Assembly (NCBI RefSeq): GCF_020165985.1
Contig: NZ_JAIUKZ010000010.1
Coordinates: 248,001-312,000, forward strand
Origin: Bacillus sp. RAR_GA_16
GTDB taxonomy: Bacteria > Bacillota > Bacilli > Bacillales > Guptibacillaceae
Direction: 5' to 3'
DNA length: 64,000 nt
The position numbers and the translations under genes are program-made. The notes under the pieces are model-generated. The model did not search any database and had not been told where the DNA came from. It saw nothing but the letters and a program-made list of their open reading frames with translations. Shown piece after piece: positions 1 through 7,298 of the stretch (position 1 is the stretch's first letter; each line of letters starts with the position of its first letter).

Positions 1-491
1 TTGTCGCATTTCAAGAAATTTACCCTGCATTACGAAAGCTTGATGTAGAGCTCATCGGTCTCAGTGTTGATAGCGTGTCTTCCCACCTCGCATGGGTTCG
101 TAATATCGAGAAAAACTTCGATACTGAAATTGAATTCCCAGTTATTGCTGATCTTGATCGAAAAGTGGCTACTCGCTACGGGATGATTATGCCAGAAGAA
201 AGTCAAACGGAAACGAGCCGTGCCGTCTTCGTCGTCGATGATAAGCAGGTTGTTCGAGCGATTATCTACTACCCTCTTACAACAGGACGTAATATGAATG
301 AAATCATGCGGTTAGTAAAAGCATTGAAAACAACTGATGAACACGGTGCTCCAACCCCTGCTAATTGGGAACCAGGAGACAAAGTACTCGTTTCTCCTCC
401 TAAAACCCAAGAAGATATGAAAAAACGTGAGAATGAAGATGGGCTTGAATGCATTGACTGGTATTTATGTAAACAAGAACTCAATCAATAA
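1..491 (+). CDS. 1-Cys peroxiredoxin, 3' part (cut by window start)
   Basis: The reading frame is open from base 3 to the stop at 489-491, so the 5' end lies outside the window. The visible part is the C-terminal two thirds of an AhpC/TSA-fold peroxiredoxin. It has the VDSVSSHLAWV segment, a beta core ending in FVVDDK, the helix TTGRNMNEIMRLVKAL, and the tail PANWEPGDKV followed by SPPKTQEDMKKR. That tail is typical of the Prx6-like 1-Cys group, which reduces hydrogen and alkyl peroxides in the cytosol. The peroxidatic cysteine lies upstream of the window and cannot be checked. The internal ATG at 75 is not the start. A strong terminator follows at 499-529. A related gene at 18492-19091 carries UGA at its active site. 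Confidence 0.9.
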   Translation, partial: VAFQEIYPALRKLDVELIGLSVDSVSSHLAWVRNIEKNFDTEIEFPVIADLDRKVATRYGMIMPEESQTETSRAVFVVDDKQVVRAIIYYPLTTGRNMNEIMRLVKALKTTDEHGAPTPANWEPGDKVLVSPPKTQEDMKKRENEDGLECIDWYLCKQELNQ

Positions 492-498
492 CTGTTTG

Positions 499-529
499 AA
501 AGAACCGGCCAAATAACCGGTTCTTTTCT
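499..529 (+). terminator. intrinsic terminator of the peroxiredoxin gene
   Basis: Stem AAGAACCGG / CCGGTTCTT with a 7-nt loop followed by TTTTCTGTT, directly after the peroxiredoxin stop. Confidence 0.85.
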
Positions 530-605
530 GTTAAATATGAATGCCTCAGCGTCGGGAAAAAGGGGGAAATCATCCCTCACTAGTTCTTTTGGATTATTTT
601 CCAAA

Positions 606-633
606 TTGCACTTTGCTAGATTAAGATTATAAT
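606..633 (+). promoter_or_regulatory. sigma-A promoter of the Rex gene
   Basis: TTGCAC at 606-611 and a perfect TATAAT at 628-633 are separated by 16 bp, about 30 bp before the ribosome binding site. No clear Rex operator palindrome is visible nearby. Confidence 0.7.
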
Positions 634-670
634 AGAGAAGAAAGCGGATTAGTTCGACGGAGGTAATAGT

Positions 671-1300
671 ATGAAAAAGGAAGAGAATAAGCTTCCAAAT
701 GCAACCATAAAGCGGCTTCCACTCTACCTTTCTTATTTGAAAAGTGTGAAGAAATCTGGTCAAAAATCGATTTCCTCGGTAGAGATTGGAAATGCGCTTA
801 ATTATAAATCCGATCTTGTGAGAAGAGATTTCTCTAAGATAAAAGCCCCAGGACGCAAAGGGGCAGGATATGAAGTCAAAAAACTTGTGAATCATCTTCA
901 CTTGATTGTAAACGAGAATACTGAGCCAGAAGCAGCTTTGATCGGAGCTGGCCGACTGGGAACTGCCCTTCTTCACTACAATCACCTACGAAAATCGACT
1001 CCCAAGATTAAAATGGCTTTTGATAATAATCCTAAAGTAGTTGGTAAAACCATTGCAGGTGTTCCAGTCTATCACATTGATGAAATGAATGATCGCTTAA
1101 CCGCTAGTGTCACCGTAGCGATTCTGGCTATTCCTGCCGCTTCAGCGCAATTGATTTCTGAAAAACTATCTGAAACCGGTATTCTTGGCATTATGAACTT
1201 TTCTTCTGCCTACCTTCAGCTGCCAGCTAACGTTCATCTTCAACAAATTGATTTAGCAAGAGAACTAGACACCCTCTCTTTTCTCATTCATTTCTTTTAA
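671..1300 (+). CDS. rex: Rex-family redox-sensing transcriptional repressor
   Basis: Rex proteins repress fermentation and respiration genes and leave DNA when NADH/NAD+ rises. The 209-residue product has an N-terminal winged helix (about 10-65: KRLPLYLSYL, then VRRDFSKI and GRKGAGYEV). A Rossmann domain follows with GAGRLG at 92-97, MAFDNNP and GVPVY, and a C-terminal swapped helix with LARELDTL. Length fits the family (about 205-215). The start has the ribosome binding site CGGAGG 8 bp upstream. Compared with the Bacillus subtilis Rex I know, identity appears moderate (GAGRLG for GVGNLG), so it may be a second Rex paralogue. It is monocistronic, bounded by a promoter and a bidirectional terminator. 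Confidence 0.9.
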   Translation: MKKEENKLPNATIKRLPLYLSYLKSVKKSGQKSISSVEIGNALNYKSDLVRRDFSKIKAPGRKGAGYEVKKLVNHLHLIVNENTEPEAALIGAGRLGTALLHYNHLRKSTPKIKMAFDNNPKVVGKTIAGVPVYHIDEMNDRLTASVTVAILAIPAASAQLISEKLSETGILGIMNFSSAYLQLPANVHLQQIDLARELDTLSFLIHFF

Positions 1301-1310
1301 GATGACAAAC

Positions 1311-1360
1311 AAAAACCCCTCACCAAAATTTAAGAGCGAATTTTGGGTGGAGGGGTTTTT
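1311..1360. terminator. bidirectional terminator between rex and exonuclease
   Basis: AAAAACCCCTCACCAAAATT pairs imperfectly with the arm at 1341-1360. U-rich ends on both strands let it serve both convergent genes. It overlaps the last codons of the exonuclease gene. Confidence 0.85.
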
Positions 1361-1956
1361 GTTGTGTTCTTCTTATTTAATTTTGCAGGTTCATATCCAT
1401 TATCAAAGAGAACGCCATTCGCTGTACCAGTCTTCTCAATGACTTCTTTTACCTCGTTGGTATTGAATGCTTCCGCTACTTTCAGGAAAATTTGAGCAGA
1501 AGCTCTTGCATCATCTAGCGCATGGTGATGATCGAGTTGAATGCCAAGATAATCAGAAACAACATTTAATTTGTACCTTGGTAGCGTCCACGTCTTTTTT
1601 GATAGATTTACCGTACAATTATAGGCCAGCATCGGATAAGGAAGGTTATACTGATCAAGAACAGCACGTAGGACGCTCATATCGAACTGCGCATTATGAG
1701 CAATCAAAAATTTCCCTTCTACTAAATCTCGAATTTCCTCATTCCAAAGAACATCAAACTCCGGTGCATCTGCTACATCTTCTTTTGTTATCCCGTGAAT
1801 GCTCACATTGATGCCTGAAAAGACATTTTGTTTCGGTTTGACAAGCCGATAATATTCTCGAAGGAGTTGACCATCTTCATATTCCACAAGTCCAATCGAA
1901 CATACACTTCCTCTTGATGAGTTGGCGGTTTCAAAATCTAACGCGACAAAATTCAT
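1330..1956 (-). CDS. DnaQ-like 3'-5' exonuclease (DEDDh family)
   Basis: The 208-residue protein is a DEDDh exonuclease of the DNA polymerase III epsilon type. Metal-binding Asp7 and Glu9 lie in LDFET, the second motif HNAQFDMSVL is at 87-96, and the third motif HHHALDDA at 143-150 supplies the catalytic histidine and last aspartate. It would remove nucleotides from DNA or RNA 3' ends with Mg2+. No BRCT or helicase domain is fused, so it is a stand-alone exonuclease whose substrate is unknown. Its 3' end runs into the terminator shared with rex. Confidence 0.92.
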   Translation of the reverse strand: MNFVALDFETANSSRGSVCSIGLVEYEDGQLLREYYRLVKPKQNVFSGINVSIHGITKEDVADAPEFDVLWNEEIRDLVEGKFLIAHNAQFDMSVLRAVLDQYNLPYPMLAYNCTVNLSKKTWTLPRYKLNVVSDYLGIQLDHHHALDDARASAQIFLKVAEAFNTNEVKEVIEKTGTANGVLFDNGYEPAKLNKKNTTKTPPPKIRS

Positions 1957-2020
1957 ATCGAAGCTCCTTTACCATTCAATACCTTCATCTTAAAAGGTTC
2001 CAATCGATTCGTCTAGCTAT

Positions 2021-2048
2021 TTGATTCAACCTCTTTCAATCGTATAAA
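2021..2048 (+). promoter_or_regulatory. sigma-A promoter of the rhodopsin gene
   Basis: TTGATT at 2021-2026, a 16-bp spacer and TATAAA at 2043-2048 predict a transcript starting near 2055. This argues against the ATG at 2059 and for the TTG start at 2101. Confidence 0.6.
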
Positions 2049-2100
2049 ACCATCCCCGATGCCCATACTGAGTAACACGATACGGAGGGGAGATGTCAGT

Positions 2101-2796
2101 TTGAAGTCAATTGAAACAGGGTTACACATGTTTTATTTTATCGTGATGATTTCCAGTGCCATCTATTTTTATATCCTGAGTCGAAAACCTAAAGGTGTCC
2201 CCTTGTATGAGTATGTTGTGGCGATCCTGATTACAGGATGGTCAGGGGTTGCTTATTTATCAATAGCATTAGGCCAGGGGTTGCTAGAAAAGCCGGATAA
2301 AACCATTTATTTCGCCCGCTATATCGATTGGGTTGTCTCCACCCCTCTATTACTTGTGTCACTCGCTCTAACCGCGATGTTTTATCAAAGTAAAATCAAT
2401 TATACGCTTATCGCTTCATTGATTGCAGCGGATGTTTTCATGATCGTAACAGGACTTATCGCCGATTTTTCACCAGCTTCCACCAAATACATCTGGTATC
2501 TTCTAGGGCTTGTCGCTCTTGTGATCATATTAGTCATTTTATGGGGACCGCTTAAACGCATGGCGAATGCTTCAAATGCCCAACTCGCAAGGCATTATAA
2601 ACGAATGGCACTTTATTTAACGTCGTTCTGGGTTCTCTATCCAACAGCATGGTTCTTTGGGGCTTCAGGTGTTGGCCTAACGAAAGGCATCATAGATACA
2701 CTCGCCTTTATTATCCTTCCGATATTCTCAAAGGTTGGGTTTGGCATCCTCGATCTCCACGGGCTTCGGAAATTAGGAGAACTGAAAAAAGAGTGA
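2101..2796 (+). CDS. microbial rhodopsin of the xenorhodopsin type
   Basis: A seven-helix retinal protein of 231 residues. The TTG at 2101 was chosen because TACGGAGGGG ends 10 bp before it; the ATG at 2059 has no ribosome binding site. The retinal Schiff-base lysine is Lys211 in FSKVGFG. Helix C reads RYIDWVVSTPLLLVS, giving Asp76, Ser80 and Ser87 at the positions of bacteriorhodopsin D85, T89 and D96. The second counter-ion (D212) is replaced by Pro207, as in Anabaena sensory rhodopsin and xenorhodopsins. Trp, Tyr and Pro of helix F (WVLYP) are kept. The family includes light-driven inward proton pumps, so an inward pump or photosensor is likely. No retinal synthesis gene lies in this window. 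Confidence 0.93.
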   Translation: MKSIETGLHMFYFIVMISSAIYFYILSRKPKGVPLYEYVVAILITGWSGVAYLSIALGQGLLEKPDKTIYFARYIDWVVSTPLLLVSLALTAMFYQSKINYTLIASLIAADVFMIVTGLIADFSPASTKYIWYLLGLVALVIILVILWGPLKRMANASNAQLARHYKRMALYLTSFWVLYPTAWFFGASGVGLTKGIIDTLAFIILPIFSKVGFGILDLHGLRKLGELKKE

Positions 2797-2829
2797 TAGA
2801 GAAAGTGCCCCCTCTCTCTCACTTTTTTC
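2786..2829 (+). terminator. terminator after the rhodopsin gene
   Basis: AGTGATAGAGA pairs with TCTCTCTCACT (one mismatch) and is followed by TTTTTT. It overlaps the rhodopsin stop codon. Confidence 0.75.
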
Positions 2830-3042
2830 CCCTGTGAAATTCTCTATTCGGTTTTCTATATGGAATATGAAAAATAGTAACCGAAGATAGTAAGCAAACC
2901 TACTGCACAAAAGATCAACGCTCCGATAAAATGACGCCTCGACCCGCTCTTATGAACTTCGATTTCACCTATGTAACCTCTATGAAACTTTCCAAAAGCC
3001 CAACTAGCATTTCAGAGCCGGTCTTTTCTTAAACTCTGAGCC

Positions 3043-3795
3043 CTATTTTACTGCTTTCATAATCATCGTTGTTGGAAATTTCCTCGCTTTATAAAGGGAA
3101 TAGTAGCGATCGGAAATGGCGGACTCTTCTTCTTGATACCGCTCGGATACGTCACTTTCAATCATTTCTTGAATGGTAAAACCCCCCTGGATTAACTCAT
3201 TGATATACGTTGCCATTTTTCGCTTGTGAAGCGTCAGCGATACGCCTTCCCCTTTAAAATTTTCAAACGTATGGAGCCCTTCCATCTGATAAGAGTCGTT
3301 TAGCTTGATCTCACCATTCTCACTTTTCAAATGCATATAAAGAGGATGATCCCAGCTAAAAATAAAGCTGCCGCCCTTTTTCAAGTACGAATAAATCAGT
3401 TCAAATGTCTTTTTTAAATCTGTCGTCCACCCAATCGCATAGATCGAATACACGTGATCAAAATAGTTTTTCGGTAGTTGGATCTCTTCTTCCATTGGCG
3501 CACAAAATAAGTTAGCTGAAAGACCAGCTAGCGTAGTTTCAGCGGTTCTCCTTTGTTCTTCAGACAGATCCACTCCCCAAAGTTCAGAAGCTCCCCTATT
3601 CGCCATATAGCGAAGCGAATGGCCACTACCATAACCAATTTCGAGTACTTTCGCATTTTCTACTTCATCAAAAAGGTGGAGCTCTTCTTCTGTTTGTGCA
3701 TAAGGACCATAAGAAGGAAGCGCATCAATGCCATTGAAATGATGCGCCACTTTATCCCAACTCTGTTTGTTTTGATTTAACACTGTATTCTTCAT
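3043..3795 (-). CDS. class I SAM-dependent methyltransferase
   Basis: The 250-residue protein has the SAM-binding motif I VLEIGYGSGHS at residues 50-60, the acidic loop WGVDLS, and a motif IV-like segment followed by a strand near HVYSIYAIGW, a typical small-molecule methyltransferase core. The start at 3795 is preferred over the upstream ATG at 3822 because GAGGAGG sits 8 bp before it. The acceptor substrate is not evident. It is monocistronic, with a symporter gene downstream on the same strand. Confidence 0.85.
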   Translation of the reverse strand: MKNTVLNQNKQSWDKVAHHFNGIDALPSYGPYAQTEEELHLFDEVENAKVLEIGYGSGHSLRYMANRGASELWGVDLSEEQRRTAETTLAGLSANLFCAPMEEEIQLPKNYFDHVYSIYAIGWTTDLKKTFELIYSYLKKGGSFIFSWDHPLYMHLKSENGEIKLNDSYQMEGLHTFENFKGEGVSLTLHKRKMATYINELIQGGFTIQEMIESDVSERYQEEESAISDRYYSLYKARKFPTTMIMKAVK

Positions 3796-3863
3796 CAAGT
3801 ACGCCTCCTCAACTCCATTCAATTCGGTAGCATAACAGCGAAATCCTTCTTAAATGAAATAGT

Positions 3864-3887
3864 AAAAGGACAGGCAAGTGCCTGTCC
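3864..3887 (-). terminator. terminator of the symporter gene
   Basis: GGACAGGCA / TGCCTGTCC hairpin with a minus-strand TTTT, 13 bp after the symporter stop. Confidence 0.7.
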
Positions 3888-3899
3888 CATTCAAAACCT

Positions 3900-5090
3900 C
3901 TATCCAGCTTTCACTGTCCTTTTAATGGATGGTTTCTCTCTCGTTAATCGGTCAACGAGGCCAGATAGTGCTCCATCACCTGTTACGTTGCAAGCTGTAC
4001 CGAAGCTATCCTGGGCAAGATACAATGCAATCATAAGAGAGATCATGGTTGAATCAAATCCTAGCATTGATTCTAGTAACCCAATAGCAGCCATTACAGC
4101 TCCACCCGGTACACCTGGTGCTGCAATCATCGTGACACCAAGCATCAGGATAAATGGAATGATCGATGCAAATGTTGGATCTTGTCCATTTAGCATCATC
4201 ACAGCCATCGCACAAGATACGATCGTAATGGTACTTCCTGAAAGATGAATGGTTGCGAGGAGCGGTACGCTAAAATCAGCGATTTTCTCACGTACACCAT
4301 TCTTCTTCGTTTGTCTTAACGTCACAGGAATCGTTGATGCAGAAGACTGTGTACCAAGAGCTGTAAAATACGCTGGCATCATCCCTTTTAGAAGCTTAAA
4401 CGGATTACGTGAAGTAGCAGCACCAGTTACACTATATTGAATCAATAGCATTGTCAGGTGAAGAAGGATGATCATGACGAATACTTTTGCAAAGACGCTT
4501 AGGATCGTTTGAACTTGCCCAGCGCTCGTCATGTTCGCAAATATACCAAGAATATGAAGCGGTAGTAATGGAATAATGACGAAGCTAATCACTTTCTCCA
4601 CAATTGTACGAAACTCACCCATCACGCCTTTTAACATGGTTCCCTTCATCGCTGCCATACCAAGACCAAGCGTAAACGCCAAAACGAGTGCTGTCATCAC
4701 ACCCATAATTGGCGGAATTTCAACTTCAAAAAACGGTTTTAACAACGATTCTTCCGGGTTTGCCATTTCTGATGCAGCTCCACCCGTTTCAAGAAAGAAC
4801 GGATAAAGATTTCTTGCCGCAAAGAACGCGAGTAATCCAGCAATAAACGTAGAAAGATACGCAACCGATGTTGTAATTCCGATTAACTTTCCTGCGCCTT
4901 TTCCGATCTCGCCTATTCCAGGTGCGATAAACCCGATAATGATTAATGGAATCGCAAAGCCGAGGAAATTCCCAAAAATCCCGTTGAATGTCGCAAATAG
5001 TCGCACGATCGAGTCTGGGAGAAAAGCGCCGATCACAATACCAAGAGCAATAGCCATAAGAATACGTGGTAATAGTCCAATTTTCTTCAT
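3900..5090 (-). CDS. dicarboxylate/amino acid:cation symporter (DAACS family)
   Basis: A 396-residue membrane transporter. It begins MKKIGLLPRILMAIALG and has eight or so transmembrane segments plus two re-entrant hairpins. The serine-rich first hairpin is ALGTQSSASTIP and the late motif is DSFGTACNVTGDG. The substrate motif usually seen as NMDGT is replaced by LSGSTITI, so the substrate may differ from glutamate or C4-dicarboxylates. The start has GGAGG 5 bp upstream; the longer frame up to 5234 lacks one and is not membrane-like. A strong terminator for the upstream gene lies at 5225-5266, so it has its own promoter. Confidence 0.88.
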   Translation of the reverse strand: MKKIGLLPRILMAIALGIVIGAFLPDSIVRLFATFNGIFGNFLGFAIPLIIIGFIAPGIGEIGKGAGKLIGITTSVAYLSTFIAGLLAFFAARNLYPFFLETGGAASEMANPEESLLKPFFEVEIPPIMGVMTALVLAFTLGLGMAAMKGTMLKGVMGEFRTIVEKVISFVIIPLLPLHILGIFANMTSAGQVQTILSVFAKVFVMIILLHLTMLLIQYSVTGAATSRNPFKLLKGMMPAYFTALGTQSSASTIPVTLRQTKKNGVREKIADFSVPLLATIHLSGSTITIVSCAMAVMMLNGQDPTFASIIPFILMLGVTMIAAPGVPGGAVMAAIGLLESMLGFDSTMISLMIALYLAQDSFGTACNVTGDGALSGLVDRLTREKPSIKRTVKAG

Positions 5091-5224
5091 AGTGTCCTCC
5101 ATACAAAAACATTTGTCCATCTGGGGTGTAATATATGTGTACTTTACTAAAAAACCGGTGATCCTGCAAGATAAATTCATTAGAAATTCATAAGAAACTT
5201 TTGTTAATCGGAGCACGTTCAAAA

Positions 5225-5266
5225 AAAGGCACAAGCATTACGGTAGCCCGTAACATGCTTGCGCCA
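5225..5266 (-). terminator. strong terminator of the biotinyl-like gene
   Basis: A long nearly perfect hairpin (GGCGCAAGCATG.. paired with ..ATGCTTGTGCC) followed by TTTTTTT on the minus strand. Confidence 0.85.
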
Positions 5267-5311
5267 GCTCGTTTCGTTCCTATTTATAATTTGTTCGGGA
5301 TTAACCGATCA

Positions 5312-5557
5312 TTAATCGCTTCCAGTTACAAAATCGTCTTCTTTCATTGATGCAAGAATGTGTCCACCTGTCACACGATCATTCTCTTTCACATGAAGTT
5401 CAGAAATTTCTCCGCTTACTCCTAGCGTAATTTTTTCGATATTGCCCTGTCCGTTTCGAATGACAAACATAGGCTCCCACTCATAAACTCGGGAGGAATG
5501 ATTGACAAAGATCTTTTCAATAACACCCTCACATGGACAGACCACTGAACGGTTCAT
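5312..5557 (-). CDS. small biotin/lipoyl-attachment-fold protein without acceptor lysine
   Basis: The 81-residue protein resembles a free biotinyl or lipoyl domain. It has CPCEGVIEKIFV near the start, a second half VSGEISELHVKENDRVTGGHILASM that matches the quasi-symmetrical hammerhead repeat, and the usual domain length. The EAMKM motif carrying the biotinylated lysine is missing; the corresponding segment reads RNGQGNIEKITL. It therefore probably is not biotinylated and may be a structural or degenerate relative. The ribosome binding site AAAGGGGAAAG precedes the ATG. No carboxylase gene is adjacent, so its partner is unknown. Confidence 0.7.
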   Translation of the reverse strand: MNRSVVCPCEGVIEKIFVNHSSRVYEWEPMFVIRNGQGNIEKITLGVSGEISELHVKENDRVTGGHILASMKEDDFVTGSD

Positions 5558-5750
5558 GATTTCTTTCCCCTTTCTAGCATGTAATGGTTCCTAGATGGAA
5601 CAGTTTGTTCTCTATACTTCCATGATATGTTTAGCCTTTTTTTCTATGATGCTAAACAGATGATTTCTTAAACCTTGCGTCCATTTTACCTGCTTTTTTA
5701 TTTTTGACAACCCCTTGATTTTTAAGTAATCCGCTCAATACTCTTAACAT

Positions 5751-6015
5751 TCATCGTATATGCTTTGCTGAGATAACATTGTTGGAATCTCCATTATCCT
5801 GAGAGATAAAAACAGGTTCAGTAGTAGTAAGATATGTTTTATCGATACTTTTTTTGAAAGGTCCTTTACTTGACTGAAGATCAAAATTGGGTAAACGCTC
5901 TCATCGATCGTCTGATATCCAAATCATTCGGCACAATCAAATTGCTTCCAATAGTCTTCCGTTTTCCATCTTCCTTCTTCCTATACAACAAAAAATATTT
6001 CAACATAGTAAGAAA
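5751..6015 (-). pseudogene. possible decayed ORF remnant
   Basis: The 474-bp stretch 5558-6031 has no intact gene. On the minus strand two open segments in different frames look like one broken coding sequence: one with KKEDGKRKTIGSNLIV and DLDIRRSMRAF, then a shift to a frame with LPNFDLQSSKGPFKK that ends at TGA 5751-5753. Neither has a start with a ribosome binding site. I do not recognise a family. It may be chance. Confidence 0.25.
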
Positions 6016-6031
6016 GAATGCAATGAGCTAC

Positions 6032-6577
6032 TTATCTTTTTTTATCATACGTATGAATTGTCCAGTTTGCGGATCCTTTATCGCCTTCGATTTCCCATCC
6101 TCGTTTTTTTAATGAACGGCCAAGGAAGCGGTTAAAAAAGCCGTGCCCGACCAGAACGACGGTACCATGTGTGATAGCGTGATTCTCTAATTGTTCCGCT
6201 GCCAATGCTGCTCGTTTCTTTGCTTGCTTTTTCGTTTCGACCTGTTTTGAAAAACCACTTAGCCAGAGGGAACGATAAAGGACTGTCCATATACGAGGAG
6301 TGAGCGTAAGAAAGGTCACGTGGAAATGAGGAAGATCCACTTCTCGGTAGAGGGGATCGCTTATCGCATCCGCCGTTTTAGCGGAATCGATAGCGCGCTT
6401 TAAATCACTAGTTAAAACAAGAGAGGCTTCGCTTAAAGCGATTTGGACATCATCAGGTGCTAAATCACTGATGCCTTCCTCCCCGTATTTTTTCACCCAC
6501 TCACGATAATTCTGACTTGTTAAACGTTTTGAAAAATCACATGCCGATTTTCCATGTCGAATCAGTTTAATTTTCAC
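6032..6577 (-). CDS. histidine phosphatase (phosphoglycerate-mutase fold)
   Basis: The 181-residue protein carries the phosphohistidine motif RHG at residues 7-9 (KLIRHGKSA), the second catalytic histidine near residue 145 in VLVGHGFFNR, and a conserved TSDLKRAIDSA segment. Such enzymes remove phosphate from metabolites or proteins through a phosphohistidine. I place the start at GTG 6577, since AAGGAG is 7 bp before it but almost touches the ATG at 6583. It follows the HD-domain gene by about 20 bp and probably shares its transcript; both may act on phosphorylated small molecules. Confidence 0.87.
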   Translation of the reverse strand: MKIKLIRHGKSACDFSKRLTSQNYREWVKKYGEEGISDLAPDDVQIALSEASLVLTSDLKRAIDSAKTADAISDPLYREVDLPHFHVTFLTLTPRIWTVLYRSLWLSGFSKQVETKKQAKKRAALAAEQLENHAITHGTVVLVGHGFFNRFLGRSLKKRGWEIEGDKGSANWTIHTYDKKR

Positions 6578-6601
6578 TCGCATTCTCCTTCATGTTAGCA
6601 G

Positions 6602-7165
6602 TTAACTATCTTCATTCATTTTCTTAAGCGTTTCTTTATCAATTTCCTTGCGTATTAATTTTACGAATTCATCATATTCCGCGTACTCTTTCCCATACGT
6701 AAGGTTAAACTCATAATCAAATCCTGGTGGGTTCGTGCCCTGTGTATGCTGAATGATCGTCTCCATTTTATCGAGTGCTTTGACAAATCGTGCTTCTTTC
6801 GTTTTTCCACGATTATATTCCTGACAAAGAGAAAGAATGGAGGCTTTTTCTCTCTCGTCAAGTGATGAAGTAAGACGCTGTACAGCCTCTTCCTCTTTTT
6901 TAATCTTTTCTTGTTGATTTACTGGAATAGTGGCAGACACGTCGCCGTCATACGCTTCACCAAGATCATGCACCAGACACATAGACAGAACACGATAGCG
7001 ATCGAGTTCAGGGAATTCGTCACTTAGGGCAAAAGCAAACATCGCGAGACGCCAGGAGTGCTCTGCCACACTCTCTCGCCTTCCGCTTCTCATGTAGGCC
7101 GTCCGGGTTGTCTCCTTTAAACGTTCTAATTCTTTAATAAAGGTTATCATATGAAAAGCGTTCAT
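6602..7165 (-). CDS. HD-domain phosphohydrolase (YfbR/HDDC2-like)
   Basis: The 187-residue protein has the metal-binding HD pattern: EHSWRLA with His36, CLVHDLGEAYDGD with His66-Asp67, and a late Asp in ALDKMETIIQH. The layout is that of YfbR/HDDC2-type 5'-deoxynucleotidases, which dephosphorylate dNMPs. That substrate is inferred from family only. GAGGAGG lies 9 bp before the ATG. It is the first gene of a probable pair with the downstream histidine phosphatase. Confidence 0.85.
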   Translation of the reverse strand: MNAFHMITFIKELERLKETTRTAYMRSGRRESVAEHSWRLAMFAFALSDEFPELDRYRVLSMCLVHDLGEAYDGDVSATIPVNQQEKIKKEEEAVQRLTSSLDEREKASILSLCQEYNRGKTKEARFVKALDKMETIIQHTQGTNPPGFDYEFNLTYGKEYAEYDEFVKLIRKEIDKETLKKMNEDS

Positions 7166-7298
7166 TCTGTTAGTCCTCCTCTTTCAATAACCTTGAAGCC
7201 TTCGTGCTGACGCTTACCTTACAAAAGTTGCGCTCATTGTACTTTATATGTATAAAAATCTTTTTTCGTCCCAACTCCTGTTGTTTTTCCATCATCGA

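Noticed and set aside
2838-2990. Minus-strand frame encoding a membrane helix (HFIGALIFCAVGLLTIFGYY)
   Set aside because: It has no start codon after the upstream in-frame stop and no ribosome binding site; it may be a remnant but support is too thin.
5870-6135. Two overlapping plus-strand ORFs of about 80 residues
   Set aside because: They overlap the histidine phosphatase 3' end, overlap each other in different frames and show no start signal.
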